Source: FEN-1219 sp964503125
GTDB taxonomy: Bacteria > Pseudomonadota > Gammaproteobacteria > Steroidobacterales > Rariloculaceae
Assembly (NCBI GenBank): GCA_964503125.1
Contig: CAZCZE010000068.1
Location: 1-64,000 of the forward strand
DNA: 64,000 bases
Direction of reading: 5' to 3'
The notes under the pieces were generated by a model, which was not told the origin of the DNA, made no database searches, and saw nothing but the letters and a program-made list of their open reading frames with translations. Of this stretch, positions 8,896 to 17,685 are shown one piece after another. Positions within the stretch are counted from its first letter, which is position 1. Every line of letters starts with the position of its first letter. Made by a program: the position numbers and the translations under genes.

Positions 8896-9426
8896 GGCGT
8901 GCGCTCCGCTGGCCGGTCGCCCACGACGAAATCGTGCTCGGGGTGCTGCACGATGAGCACGGGGCAGGGCGCGTGGCGAATGACTTTCTCCGCGACGCTG
9001 CCCGCGACGAGCTGCTCGACAAAGCCGAGCCGGTGCTTGCCCATGACGATGAGCTCGACGTCGAGCTCCTTGGCGCAGCGCACGATCGCCTCGCCCGGGC
9101 CCGCGACCCCCGAGGCTCGGAGTAGATACTCGGCGCGCGTGGCCCGCTCGTCGTCGGCGCCGAGCAGCCGCGCTAAGTCCTCGCGCGCGGCGTTCCTCGC
9201 GACCTCGCCGGGGTCGGGCTCGGGTGCGCCGGCCACGGGCACGCCGGGGGAGAGCACTTCGAGCACGCGCTCCGTTTCGAGCGCGGCCGCGAGCGCGCGC
9301 GGGCAGCACGTGGACGAGGAACAGCTTGGCCCGGAATTGCCTCGCAAACGCCACGCCGTACTTAATGGCCGCTTGCGAAGGCTCGCCGAGATTGGTCGGC
9401 ACGAGGATACGAGTCAGCGCGAACAC
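8892..9426 (-). pseudogene. Universal stress protein (UspA family), frameshifted
   Basis: The N-terminal part, FALTRILVPTNLGEPSQ to AKLFLVHVLP, is in one frame, and the rest, RALAAALETERVLEVL to RHAPCPVLIVQHPEHD, is in another. The two join at about 9295-9310 inside a run of GC dinucleotides. The second part has the ATP-binding signature of Usp proteins: ELIVMGKHRLGFVEQLVAGSVAEKVIRHAPCPVLIV. Together they make one normal UspA domain of about 178 residues. A one-base difference in the GC run would restore the gene, so either a recent mutation or a sequencing/assembly error explains it. GTG 9426 preceded by GGAGG is the likely start; ATG 9462 is an alternative. It is coupled to the DUF885 gene downstream. 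Confidence 0.75.
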
Positions 9427-9496
9427 GTGGCCTCCCGGTGACTCCACTTCCGGTCGATCCAAGCTACCATAGGTCGAGGAGCCGACTCACGAGCGA

Positions 9497-9943
9497 ATGG
9501 CCATGATCGACGCATGCAGGCCCTTCCGCGAGGGGCCATTGGTCCGCCTGAGCCTTGCGCTCGCCGCGGTGCTCCTCGCCGCGGCCGGCGCCAACGCGCA
9601 CCACTCGATCAGCGCCGTCTACGACGGCGCCCGGCAGGTCACGATCGAAGGCGAGGTCACGAGCTTCGAGTTCGTCAACCCACACCCTTTCCTGGTGATC
9701 GCGGTCGGTACCGGCGGCGACGAGCGCGAGTCGTGGCGGCTCGAGATGGACAATCGGTTCGAGCTCGCGGCCATCGGCGTGACGGGCGACACCCTGAAGC
9801 CCGGCGACGTGGTGATCGTCTCTGGCAGCGCCGGACGCACGGCGCCGCGCAGCCTCTATATCCGCCGCCTCGACCGCCCCGCCGACGGCTTCCGCTACGA
9901 GCAGGTCGGCTCCCGCCCACGCATCGACGCCGGCCGCCGCTAG
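9497..9943 (+). CDS. DUF6152 family exported protein
   Basis: A 148-residue protein with a long, basic N-terminus, a signal peptide ending ANAHHS, and a small beta-rich domain. The pattern HHSISAVYDGARQVTIEGEVTSFEFVNPHPFLVI is characteristic of DUF6152. Two more copies of the family are in this window (13600-13989 and 34109-34489). Function is unknown; the conserved mature N-terminal His-His could bind metal, but that is inference. A second ATG at 9503 and further internal starts before the signal peptide are possible. The gene converges on an unknown exported protein, with a structured repeat element between them. Confidence 0.75.
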   Translation: MAMIDACRPFREGPLVRLSLALAAVLLAAAGANAHHSISAVYDGARQVTIEGEVTSFEFVNPHPFLVIAVGTGGDERESWRLEMDNRFELAAIGVTGDTLKPGDVVIVSGSAGRTAPRSLYIRRLDRPADGFRYEQVGSRPRIDAGRR

Positions 9944-9954
9944 CGCTGGCACTA

Positions 9955-10169
9955 GAGTTCTCGTCGACCGCATACAGCCCTCTCGAGACCGTCAGCGCAC
10001 AGGGGCAGCCATTTGCTCCTGCAATGGCTGCACGCCGCCATCCATGGCGGCGACGTGCGGTGACGAGGCGCAGGGGCCGCAATATGCTCCTGCAATTGCG
10101 GCCCGCCGCCATCCATGGCGGCGACTTCCGGCGTGTCTCGAGAGGGCTGTATGCGGGCGGCGAGAACTC
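9955..10169. repeat. Structured repeat element: 35-bp terminal inverted repeats around two tandem 55-bp hairpin units
   Basis: The outer arms 9955-9989 and 10135-10169 are inverted copies matching at 33 of 35 positions. Inside are two direct repeats of 55 bases, 10000-10054 and 10071-10125, differing at six positions. Each unit has two hairpins. The first pairs unit positions 6-13 with 25-32 around a constant loop containing TGCTCCTGC. The second is the near-palindrome CGCCGCCATCCATGGCGGCG. Four of the six differences are paired changes that keep the first stem: A-T becomes C-G at 8/30 and C-G becomes A-T at 11/27. This covariation shows that secondary structure is under selection. It lies between convergent gene ends, like REP/REPIN or small non-autonomous elements. 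No other copy was noticed in the window. Confidence 0.85.
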
Positions 10170-10173
10170 GTCC

Positions 10174-11103
10174 CTAAAGTCGGCGCTCGAGCTCTTCGAG
10201 CTGGCGGAGCAGGATGCCCGCGTGCGCGTACACCTCGGTCGAGAAGACGTGCTTCGGCGCGGGCAACGACACGCGGGCGCGCCGCGCGTTCTTCGCCTCG
10301 GCGATCGCCGCGAGGTCCGCCACGAGGAACCGCGCCAGGTCGTAAGCGTGGCCGGGCTCCGTGTCGTCGGGGATGTTGCGCCGCGCGCTCAGGCCGACGA
10401 CGGGCACGCCGACCTTCGGGGCCACCCGAATCACCGCGTCCATGCACTCCGTGAGGCGCTGATAGACGTCGGCCGGCCGCTTGTAGCTCTCGAACGGCGG
10501 CGCCTCGGGCACCGGCGTCGCGCCGGGATACATCACGAGCAGCGCCGCGGCGTAGGTGATCGCGCTGCTGATCTCGTCGAAGACCTCGGCATCGCTGATC
10601 GGCACGCGCAGCATCTTGTTGAGCTGGCGGTTGATGTCGATGACGACGAGGAACACGCCGGTCGGGGCGATCGACGTCACGCGCTGTTCGAACACCGCGC
10701 GCTCGGCGATGCCGATGGCCTCGGCCGCGAGCCGGATCTGCGCCAACGAGTCCTCGAGCAGGGCGTAGACGTCGGCGGCCGTGACCGTGCCCGACGGCAC
10801 GGGTCCCGGGGAGCGCGGGGCCGCGCCCGCGAGCTCCTGCGCGAGCTGATTGGCCTTGCGCAGCACCGATTGCGTCTGGAAGTAGAGCTCGAGCTCCGTG
10901 ACCGCCGACACCGGCAGTCGCGAGCTGTCGTCGTAGGGCCGGCCCATGCGCTCGCGCACTATCTCGAGCTCGTCGGCGACTTGGTTCGCGAGCGCGTAGG
11001 CGGCGGCATTGTCGACCTCTTGCGCGTCGACCGCGGCGAGCGGCAGCAGCGCCAACGCCGCGATTCGGGCTCCGAAGCCGGTCAGCGTTTTGATCGTCGT
11101 CAT
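10174..11103 (-). CDS. Exported protein of unknown function
   Basis: A 309-residue protein with a signal peptide ending LAAVDAQ and a mature part that appears mostly helical. I do not recognise a domain. Repeated heptad-like stretches (ADELEIVRERMG, LRKANQLAQELAG, LLEDSLAQIRLAAEAIG) suggest helical hairpins. The start ATG 11103 has GAGGAAAA just upstream. It follows the DUF5916 gene on the same strand with a 14-base gap, so the two are likely co-transcribed and the product may serve the same cell-envelope process. Its end is five bases from the inverted-repeat element. Confidence 0.7.
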   Translation of the reverse strand: MTTIKTLTGFGARIAALALLPLAAVDAQEVDNAAAYALANQVADELEIVRERMGRPYDDSSRLPVSAVTELELYFQTQSVLRKANQLAQELAGAAPRSPGPVPSGTVTAADVYALLEDSLAQIRLAAEAIGIAERAVFEQRVTSIAPTGVFLVVIDINRQLNKMLRVPISDAEVFDEISSAITYAAALLVMYPGATPVPEAPPFESYKRPADVYQRLTECMDAVIRVAPKVGVPVVGLSARRNIPDDTEPGHAYDLARFLVADLAAIAEAKNARRARVSLPAPKHVFSTEVYAHAGILLRQLEELERRL

Positions 11104-11117
11104 GGGTTTTCCTCCAC

Positions 11118-13409
11118 TCAGAATCGGAACGTGTAGCTGTACTTGAGGGTGACTTCGGCAAAGGACGAGTGATAGTCGTTGTCGGGGCGCAGCGGGTCTT
11201 CTCTCAGATTGTGATTGAGAACGAGGAAGCCTTCACGCCCCGCCTGCGGAATCCAGTGTAAGCGGCTGTTGACGCCGATCGTGCCGCTCACGTTGTCGTA
11301 CTGAATGAGATTGATCCACGACAGCTTCGAGGAGAAGATCGCCTCGAGCGACAAACGCACGACGCGTGTGACGAACGCGCAGTCGGGATTGGCTGGGCAA
11401 CGCAGCTGGCCGTTGGCCAGCATTTGCGAACCCTTACCCGGGAACGACACATCGTTGTACTGGTAGTTCAAATTGGCGCGGAAGTGCGGGCTGCGCCAGC
11501 CGACGAACGTCGTGAAACCTGCGCGCTCGCCGTCGTAGAACTCGCCGTCGTTCATGAACAAGCCGCCGCCGAAGGCGCGCTGATCGCCCGAGCGCAGCGC
11601 TAGGTTCAACGTGTCGAAGGAGTAGACGCCCTCGGGGATCGTCACGCCGCTCGAGACCATGAACGCGTCGCGCAGCCCTTCCTTGCTGCTGTTGACGTTG
11701 ATGCCGAGTCCGTCCTGCGAGTTGAACTCGAGGTTGAGCACCTGGAGCCCCACGCCCTGGCTCTGCACGGACCCGTAGATGGGATGCGCTTCGAGATACT
11801 CGATGCGGTTGGCGTTCAAGCCCGTGGAAATCGTGCGGATCGCGCGGTCGCGCGGCCGCCAGGTGTGGCCGACGTTGAACGACGTCTGATCGATGCCGGT
11901 GCGGCGCACGAAGCCGAGCGCCGGGTTGAAGTTCTCCTCGATGCGCGAGAGCCCCACCGCGCCGCTCAAGCCCGTGTTGCTCGGGAGGCTGAGACCTAGG
12001 CCCCAGGCCGTGTCGTCGCCGACGAGGTTCTCGCTGTCGGACTGCTGGAACCAGGCGTCGCCCTCGAGCGCACGGCCGCCGATGAGCCGGCTGTTCAAAT
12101 AGCGGAAGTCGACACCGACGACGCTGTTGTCGTCGTTCGAGCTCGGGTCGCCGTTGGTCACGATCATGCCCACGGCCGACTCCTCGAGCACGTTGGCGGC
12201 GACGCGGCCGACGAATGCCGTCGTCGCGTCGACCGTGGTCGTGGTGCCGCCGAACGTGTTGTCGTACGCCTCCTGGCGCACGGCGAGCGTGCCGACGTCG
12301 AAGCGGCCGATGCGACCGCTGACTTTCGCGCCCACGTCGATCGGCACGACTTGCCCGCTCGAGCCGATGCCGAGCCGCCGCGAGAAGAACGGCCGGCCGT
12401 CTTGCTGCAAGCGGCCGAACTGGAAGATGTCGACGTCCTGGAGAAAGAAGTCGCGGCGCTCGGGGAAGAACAGGCTGAAGCGCGTGAGATTGACTTGGCG
12501 ATCGTCGACCTCGGTGGCCGAGAAATCCGTGTTGAGCGTCAGCGATGCGTTGAGCTGCGGCGTGATCTTGTAGAACGCGTCGACGGACGGCTCGGTCGCC
12601 GACTCGGCGGGCGTCGTGCCGATCGCGCGCCGGTCGCGCACGCTCATCGACGGCACGACGTCGAGCCCGCGGCCCTGCTCGATCTGCGAGATGCCGGTCG
12701 CGTCGCCCATCGTCGAGAGATCGGTATTGCGGTTGCGCGACATCCAGGCCATGCCTTCGTTATTGCGCTCGATGTTGCGCGCGAAGTTCATGCGCCAGTT
12801 CGCGGCCGTCGGATCGAACGAGATGGTCTTGAACGGAATCGCGATCTCGAGCACCCAGCCCTCGGCCGTGATGCTTGCGGCCGCCTGCCAGATGCCGTCC
12901 CAGTCGAAAGCGCGCTGCGTGACGCCCTCGAAGATGCCGTCGTAGCGCACGCCGTTCGGGTTCACGCCGAACAAATAGCCGCTGCGGCGATTGTTGAACG
13001 GATCGATGTGCACGAAGAACCGATCGTCGGAGCCGATCGGCTGACCTTGGCGCAGGATGCGGGCGGTGACGTTCTCCGGCTCACTGTCGTACAAGCGCGC
13101 GCCGATGTAGAGCGCGTCGCGGTCGTAGAGCACGTAGACCTCGGTGCGCTCGCTCGGCGCGTCGAACTCGACGGGCGAGACCTGATGGAAGTCGGCGATG
13201 ACGGGCGCGCGCTGCCACACCTCCTCGTCGAGCACGCCGTCGATCGTGGGCGGCTCGGCCGCGCGCTGGACGCGCACGTTCTTGACGGGCGCATCGCCCT
13301 CGGGTCCCTGCTGCGCGAGACTGGGACCCTGGGCGAGCGCAAGCGCGAGGGCCGCGCCGGCGCCGCGCAGTACGCTGCGGCGGAGCTCATGTCGAGGTTG
13401 CGGATGCAC
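11118..13409 (-). CDS. DUF5916 outer-membrane protein with CBM9-like N-terminal domain
   Basis: A 763-residue protein with a signal peptide. After it comes a carbohydrate-binding-family-9-like domain (PTIDGVLDEEVWQRAP, VYVLYDRDALYIGARLYD, residues about 50-220), then the DUF5916 domain, which has the alternating pattern of a membrane beta-barrel and ends in YSYTFRF with the terminal Phe typical of BAM substrates. FSLFFPERRDFFLQD is a DUF5916 signature. It probably binds or moves a glycan or other large ligand at the outer membrane, but members are uncharacterised biochemically. It is divergent from the second DUF6152 gene and likely leads an operon with the gene at 10174-11103. Confidence 0.8.
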   Translation of the reverse strand: MHPQPRHELRRSVLRGAGAALALALAQGPSLAQQGPEGDAPVKNVRVQRAAEPPTIDGVLDEEVWQRAPVIADFHQVSPVEFDAPSERTEVYVLYDRDALYIGARLYDSEPENVTARILRQGQPIGSDDRFFVHIDPFNNRRSGYLFGVNPNGVRYDGIFEGVTQRAFDWDGIWQAAASITAEGWVLEIAIPFKTISFDPTAANWRMNFARNIERNNEGMAWMSRNRNTDLSTMGDATGISQIEQGRGLDVVPSMSVRDRRAIGTTPAESATEPSVDAFYKITPQLNASLTLNTDFSATEVDDRQVNLTRFSLFFPERRDFFLQDVDIFQFGRLQQDGRPFFSRRLGIGSSGQVVPIDVGAKVSGRIGRFDVGTLAVRQEAYDNTFGGTTTTVDATTAFVGRVAANVLEESAVGMIVTNGDPSSNDDNSVVGVDFRYLNSRLIGGRALEGDAWFQQSDSENLVGDDTAWGLGLSLPSNTGLSGAVGLSRIEENFNPALGFVRRTGIDQTSFNVGHTWRPRDRAIRTISTGLNANRIEYLEAHPIYGSVQSQGVGLQVLNLEFNSQDGLGINVNSSKEGLRDAFMVSSGVTIPEGVYSFDTLNLALRSGDQRAFGGGLFMNDGEFYDGERAGFTTFVGWRSPHFRANLNYQYNDVSFPGKGSQMLANGQLRCPANPDCAFVTRVVRLSLEAIFSSKLSWINLIQYDNVSGTIGVNSRLHWIPQAGREGFLVLNHNLREDPLRPDNDYHSSFAEVTLKYSYTFRF

Positions 13410-13599
13410 GCGGGCTTCTTGCGGTTCGGTGATTTTTTGTTCGTTCGCCGGCGTTCAGACTCGGTTCACGAATTCCCTTGCAACATACGTACTTACCGAG
13501 GGGCGCGCTAGTGTGCCAGGGTCTAAATTGAGATCAAAAGTGATTCGCGAGTCAGTTTGCCAGTAGAGTTGGCGCATCGCCGACCAGGAGGGTCCGAGC

Positions 13600-13989
13600 A
13601 TGAGAAAGCAATTGCTGGTGTTGCTGAGTACCGCAGCCGTCGCGGCTCCCGCGCTCGCGCACCATTCGTTCACGGCCACCTACGACGAGGGCAAGACCGT
13701 CGAGATCGAAGGCACGCTCGTGCAGTTCATGTTCCGCAACCCGCACGCGTTCGTGCACGTCTTAGCGCCCGACGAGAACGGCGTTATGCAGCGCTGGGGC
13801 GTCGAGTGGGGCGGTGCGGGTGCGCTCGCCGGTCAAGGCGTGACGCGCGAGTCGCTCAAGCCCGGCGACAAAGTGATCATCACGGGCAATCCCGGCCGCA
13901 ACGCGGCCGACCACCGCGTTCGCATGCGCACGCTGCTGCGCCCGTCGGACGGCTTCGGTTGGGGCCAGCGCGGCGAAACGTTCGACTGA
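13600..13989 (+). CDS. DUF6152 family exported protein
   Basis: A 129-residue protein with a short signal peptide ending APALA and the DUF6152 pattern HHSFTATYDEGKTVEIEGTLVQFMFRNPHAFVHV, then a WGVEWGG block and SLKPGDKVIITGNPGRN. A strong ribosome-binding site, AGGAGGG, lies about nine bases before ATG 13600. The 190-base region before it, shared with the divergent DUF5916 gene, is AT-richer than the genes and presumably holds both promoters. It is paralogous to the proteins at 9497-9943 and 34109-34489. An amidohydrolase gene follows on the same strand after about 100 bases. Confidence 0.8.
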   Translation: MRKQLLVLLSTAAVAAPALAHHSFTATYDEGKTVEIEGTLVQFMFRNPHAFVHVLAPDENGVMQRWGVEWGGAGALAGQGVTRESLKPGDKVIITGNPGRNAADHRVRMRTLLRPSDGFGWGQRGETFD

Positions 13990-14086
13990 GCCGCGCCACG
14001 CGCCGCGCGGGGGTGCCCCCCGATGGCGATCCCGAATCGATCGGCCTAAGATCGACCGGAGCGCTCAACGCACATGAGGGGGCACC

Positions 14087-15361
14087 ATGGCGGCAATGAC
14101 TCGGGTCGGCGGTCGTTGGATTCAGTCGATCTTGGTTTGCGGCACGCTCGCGGCGTGCTCCGAGTCGGCGCCGCCGGCAGCAGTTGAGCAGGCCGCGCCC
14201 GCGGGCGCCGGCATCACGGTATTCACGGGCGCACGGCTCATCGTCGGCGACGGCACCGTCGTCGACAACGCCACCTTCACGGTCGGCGGCGACAACCGCT
14301 TCGGCCTCGTCGGCGCGACGGCCGCCGTTACGGTGCCCGCGGGCGCAACGACGGTCGACCTCGCGGGGCTCACCGTCATGCCGGCGATCGTCGACACGCA
14401 CACGCACCTCTCGCGCGAGCGCGCGGGGCTCACGGCCGATCTGAAGCGCCGCGCGTACTTCGGCGTGGGCGCCGCGCTGAGCTTGGGCCAGGACACCGGC
14501 GACGACGTCTACGCGATGCGCCGCGAGCAGATCCCGGGGCACGCGCTCTATCGCACCGCGGGCCGCGGCGTCACCGCGCCCGAGCCCGGCCGCAGCGACG
14601 TGCCGTACTGGGTCGAAACCGCTGACGAGGCGCGCGCCGGCGTGCGCGAGCAGGCCGCGCTCGGCGTCGACATCGTCAAAGTCTGGGTCGACGACCGCAA
14701 CGGCCAGTACTCGAAGCTCACGCCCGAGATCTACGGCGCAGCGATCGAGGAAGCGCATGCCAACGGGTTGCGCGTCACGGCGCACCTCTATTTTCTCGAC
14801 GACGCCAAGGAGCTCGTGCGCCGCGGCATCGACGCGTTCGCCCACGGCATCCGCGACCGTGACATCGACGACGAGCTCATCAGTATGCTCAAGGAGCGGC
14901 CGAATTTCGTGATCGCGCCGAACCTGCCCGACCGCGGCGTCGTGCAGGACTTGAGCTGGCTCTCGGCCCATCTGCCGCCCGAGCAGGTCGCGACGCTCCA
15001 AGCGGCCTCGACGGACCGCCCCGAAGCTCAGGCGTTCTTCGCGATCCAGGCGCGCAATCTCGAGCGCATGACCCGCGAGGGCGTGAAGGTCGCGCTCGGC
15101 ACCGACGGCAACGTGCCGTGGGCCGCGCACCTCGAGATGGCCGACATGGTGGCGACGGGCATGACACCCGCGCAGGTCATCGTGGCCGCGACGCGCAACT
15201 CGGCCGAGTTCTTGGGCCTCGCAGACGCGGGCACCGTCGCGCCCGGCAAGAGCGCCGACTTCATCGTGCTCGAAGCGAACCCGCTCGACGACATCACGAA
15301 CACGCGCCGCATTCGCGACGTGTACCTGCGCGGGCAGCACATCGATCGGTCGGCGTACTAG
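14087..15361 (+). CDS. Amidohydrolase family lipoprotein
   Basis: A 424-residue TIM-barrel metal-dependent hydrolase. The N-terminus has a signal peptide and lipobox (TLAAC), so it is probably a membrane-anchored periplasmic lipoprotein. Metal-site motifs are present: DTHTHLSRE near residue 105, a Lys in DIVKVWVDD, His in TAHLYF and AHGIRD, and Asp in LGTDGNVPW. The C-terminal beta-sandwich part returns with GTVAPGKSADFIVLEANPLDDI, as in imidazolonepropionase/dipeptidase-like members. Substrate cannot be predicted. The next gene is convergent, with its stop seven bases away. Confidence 0.83.
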   Translation: MAAMTRVGGRWIQSILVCGTLAACSESAPPAAVEQAAPAGAGITVFTGARLIVGDGTVVDNATFTVGGDNRFGLVGATAAVTVPAGATTVDLAGLTVMPAIVDTHTHLSRERAGLTADLKRRAYFGVGAALSLGQDTGDDVYAMRREQIPGHALYRTAGRGVTAPEPGRSDVPYWVETADEARAGVREQAALGVDIVKVWVDDRNGQYSKLTPEIYGAAIEEAHANGLRVTAHLYFLDDAKELVRRGIDAFAHGIRDRDIDDELISMLKERPNFVIAPNLPDRGVVQDLSWLSAHLPPEQVATLQAASTDRPEAQAFFAIQARNLERMTREGVKVALGTDGNVPWAAHLEMADMVATGMTPAQVIVAATRNSAEFLGLADAGTVAPGKSADFIVLEANPLDDITNTRRIRDVYLRGQHIDRSAY

Positions 15362-15367
15362 GCGTTT

Positions 15368-16396
15368 TCAGATCACGAGCTGATCTTCGCCGACGATGAC
15401 CTGACCGTCGAACTCGCTGCGCACGCCGTCGATGAACGACGAGATCGTGAAGCCTTGTGCCGCCTGGCCGCGCAACTGGTGATTGAGCACGATGGTTTTC
15501 ACGCCGGCCTCTTTCGCCATGCGGCCGGCGTCGGCCGGGGTCACGTGCGTTTCGGCGACGTGCCGCCAAATGCTCTCGACGTTGCCGGCTGCCGCCGCTT
15601 CCCGCGCGCGCGCCATGTTGTTCTCGTAGGTGCGGTGGTCCATGACCTCGCAGACGAACACGTCGGCGCCCCGTGCGAGGCGCACGATGTTCTCCGAGTA
15701 CGCCGTGTCGCCGGAAAAGCAGATCGAGCGCGTGCTCGTCTCGAAGCGGTAGCCCAAGGAGCGGTGCGGCATGCGCGCGACGAAGCGCTCCGGGAAGTGC
15801 GTGTTCGTCGCGGCCGTGACGACGACGCGCTCGTCGGCGAACACGCGCTTAGGCTCGTTGCCGACTTCGAGATCGTGGCCGAAAAACAGCTCGTCGGGGT
15901 TCGAGGTGCGCCCTTCGTCGATCGTGCGGATCTCGACGTTGGCGCGGAAGAAGTCGATGGCCCCTTTCACCGTGCGCTCGGTCGCGTACGGCCCGTAGAC
16001 GTTGGTCGGCATCGCTTTGCTGCTCGTCCATTGGTGCGCGAGCATCGCCGCGATGTCGGCCGTGTGATCGTCGTGCAGGTGGGTGAGGAATACCGTGCTC
16101 ACGGGTTGGAAGCCGATGCCGGCCGCGACGAGCGCGCGCATCGTGCCGTAGCCGCAGTCGACGAGGTACGGCACGCCGTCGACGACGACGGCGCTCGCGG
16201 TCTCGCCGCGGTCGAGCGACACGCCGGGCCCGCCGCGCGTGCCGAGCATGACGAGCCGCGTGCCCGGTGGCGGCGCGGGGCGGTTGGCTGCCGGCGGCTG
16301 GGCGAACGCTCGCGAGTGAAGGCCCAAGGCGGCCAAGCCGAGCGCACCGGTGAGCACCGTGCGCCGAGTCGTCGTAGTCGAATAGCGTCGCGTCAT
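15368..16396 (-). CDS. Tat-exported MBL-fold metallo-hydrolase
   Basis: A 342-residue metallo-beta-lactamase-fold enzyme of the RNase Z/arylsulfatase-like branch. The N-terminus TTTTRRTVLTGALGLAALGL is a twin-arginine signal, so the folded protein is exported. Metal ligands are seen in FLTHLHDDHTADI (HxHxDH), in FSGDTAYSENI, and in the late ETHVTPADA and LNHQLR segments. It lacks the arm typical of tRNA-processing RNase Z, which agrees with a periplasmic role. Its substrate is unknown. It converges on the amidohydrolase and is divergent from the FMN dehydrogenase gene. Confidence 0.82.
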   Translation of the reverse strand: MTRRYSTTTTRRTVLTGALGLAALGLHSRAFAQPPAANRPAPPPGTRLVMLGTRGGPGVSLDRGETASAVVVDGVPYLVDCGYGTMRALVAAGIGFQPVSTVFLTHLHDDHTADIAAMLAHQWTSSKAMPTNVYGPYATERTVKGAIDFFRANVEIRTIDEGRTSNPDELFFGHDLEVGNEPKRVFADERVVVTAATNTHFPERFVARMPHRSLGYRFETSTRSICFSGDTAYSENIVRLARGADVFVCEVMDHRTYENNMARAREAAAAGNVESIWRHVAETHVTPADAGRMAKEAGVKTIVLNHQLRGQAAQGFTISSFIDGVRSEFDGQVIVGEDQLVI

Positions 16397-16550
16397 CGCT
16401 CCCCCCTGGTCGTGCCGGCATCTTGACCGGTCGGCCCGGCGATTCGCAAGGCGGGCTGTATTTTCCGAAGCCCCGCCGACGTATCGCAGCCCGGCGACTC
16501 ACCGTAAACTTTGCCCGAGACCGGACACTGGACCCTCGCGGAGCCCATTG

Positions 16551-17672
16551 ATGGCGACGAAGAAGACTGCCGTGAACACACCCGCCGCCGCGCCCGCGAG
16601 CGAACCCGCCGACGACCTTCTCACCACGACCGAGCTCGTGGCGCTCGCCAAGAAGCGTTTGCCCGAGGCGGCTTGGGAGTTCATCGTCGGCGGCGCCGAG
16701 ACGGAGACGACGATCGTGCGCAACCGCCACGCGCTCGACGCGATCGCATTTCGGCCGCGTGTGCTGCGCAACGTCGAGGACGCTAGCCCCGCGACCACGT
16801 TCCTCAAGCAGAAGCAGCGCCTGCCCGTGCTGCTCGCGCCGATCGCGAGCCTCACCGACGTGCACCCCGAAGGCGCGTTGCCCGTCGCGCGCGCCGCGGC
16901 CGCGTTCGGCTGCTTCATGCTCGTGAGCAGCGTGACGCAGCCGTCGTTCGAGCAGGTGGGCAAGGCCGCGGGCAAGCGCTGGGGTTTGCAGATCTACACG
17001 GACGGCGACGAGAAATGGGTCGTCGACACGGCCAAGCGCGCCGCGGACGCGGGCGCGCGCGCGCTCTGCCTCACGGTCGACGTGCCGACGTTCGGCCGGC
17101 GCGAGCGCCACCTCCACCGCCGCGCCGCGATGGCGGGGCGGCCGTTCGGCGCGCTGCGGGCGGGCGAGGCGCATCGCGGCCGCGCGGAATGGGGCCTCGT
17201 CGACAAGCTCAAGCGCGCCGTCGACCTGCCGCTCATGATCAAGGGCATCCAGACGGCCGAGGACGCGGATCTCTGCGTCAAGCACGGCGTCGACGTCATC
17301 TATGTCTCGAACCACGGCGGCCGGCAGCTCGATCACGGCCGCGGCGCGATCGAGCTCCTGCCCGAGATCGTGAGCACGGCCCGCGGCAAGGCGCAGTTCG
17401 CCGTCGACGGCGGCTTCGTGCGCGGCACGGACGTCATGAAAGCCGTCGCGTGCGGCGCGGCCATGGTCGGCATCGGCAAGCTCCAGGCGTTGGCGCTCGG
17501 CGCGGCCGGCGAGCGCGGCGTCGTGCGCATGCTCGAGATCTTGGAGACCGAGCTCACGGTCAACATGAAGCTGCTCGGCACGAACACGTGCGCGGATCTC
17601 GACGGCACGTACCTGCAACCCGCGACTCCCGTGACGGCGCCGGGCGTGCTCTCCGCGCTGCCGCTGCTGTGA
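16551..17672 (+). CDS. FMN-dependent alpha-hydroxy-acid dehydrogenase/oxidase
   Basis: A 373-residue protein of the lactate/glycolate oxidase family. It has the family start of the barrel (AKKRLPEAAWEFIVGGAETE), the substrate/FMN-site segment LPLMIKGIQTAEDA with its active Lys, the signature VSNHGGRQLDHG containing the catalytic His and Arg, and the phosphate-binding VDGGFVRGTDVMKAVACGA. It would oxidise a 2-hydroxy acid to a 2-oxo acid in the cytosol. Its first 20 or so residues are a low-complexity Ala/Pro-rich tail. The ATG at 16551 directly follows an alternative TTG codon. The fused ATP-grasp/M32 gene begins 14 bases after its stop. Confidence 0.88.
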   Translation: MATKKTAVNTPAAAPASEPADDLLTTTELVALAKKRLPEAAWEFIVGGAETETTIVRNRHALDAIAFRPRVLRNVEDASPATTFLKQKQRLPVLLAPIASLTDVHPEGALPVARAAAAFGCFMLVSSVTQPSFEQVGKAAGKRWGLQIYTDGDEKWVVDTAKRAADAGARALCLTVDVPTFGRRERHLHRRAAMAGRPFGALRAGEAHRGRAEWGLVDKLKRAVDLPLMIKGIQTAEDADLCVKHGVDVIYVSNHGGRQLDHGRGAIELLPEIVSTARGKAQFAVDGGFVRGTDVMKAVACGAAMVGIGKLQALALGAAGERGVVRMLEILETELTVNMKLLGTNTCADLDGTYLQPATPVTAPGVLSALPLL

Positions 17673-17685
17673 CGCGAGCCGCGCA

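Noticed and set aside
7144..9462. A single 772-residue protein joining the stress-protein N-terminus to DUF885
   Set aside because: The middle is low-complexity Arg/Ala-rich sequence in the wrong frame; the real second half of the stress protein is in another frame and ends in a GTGA overlap with the DUF885 start.
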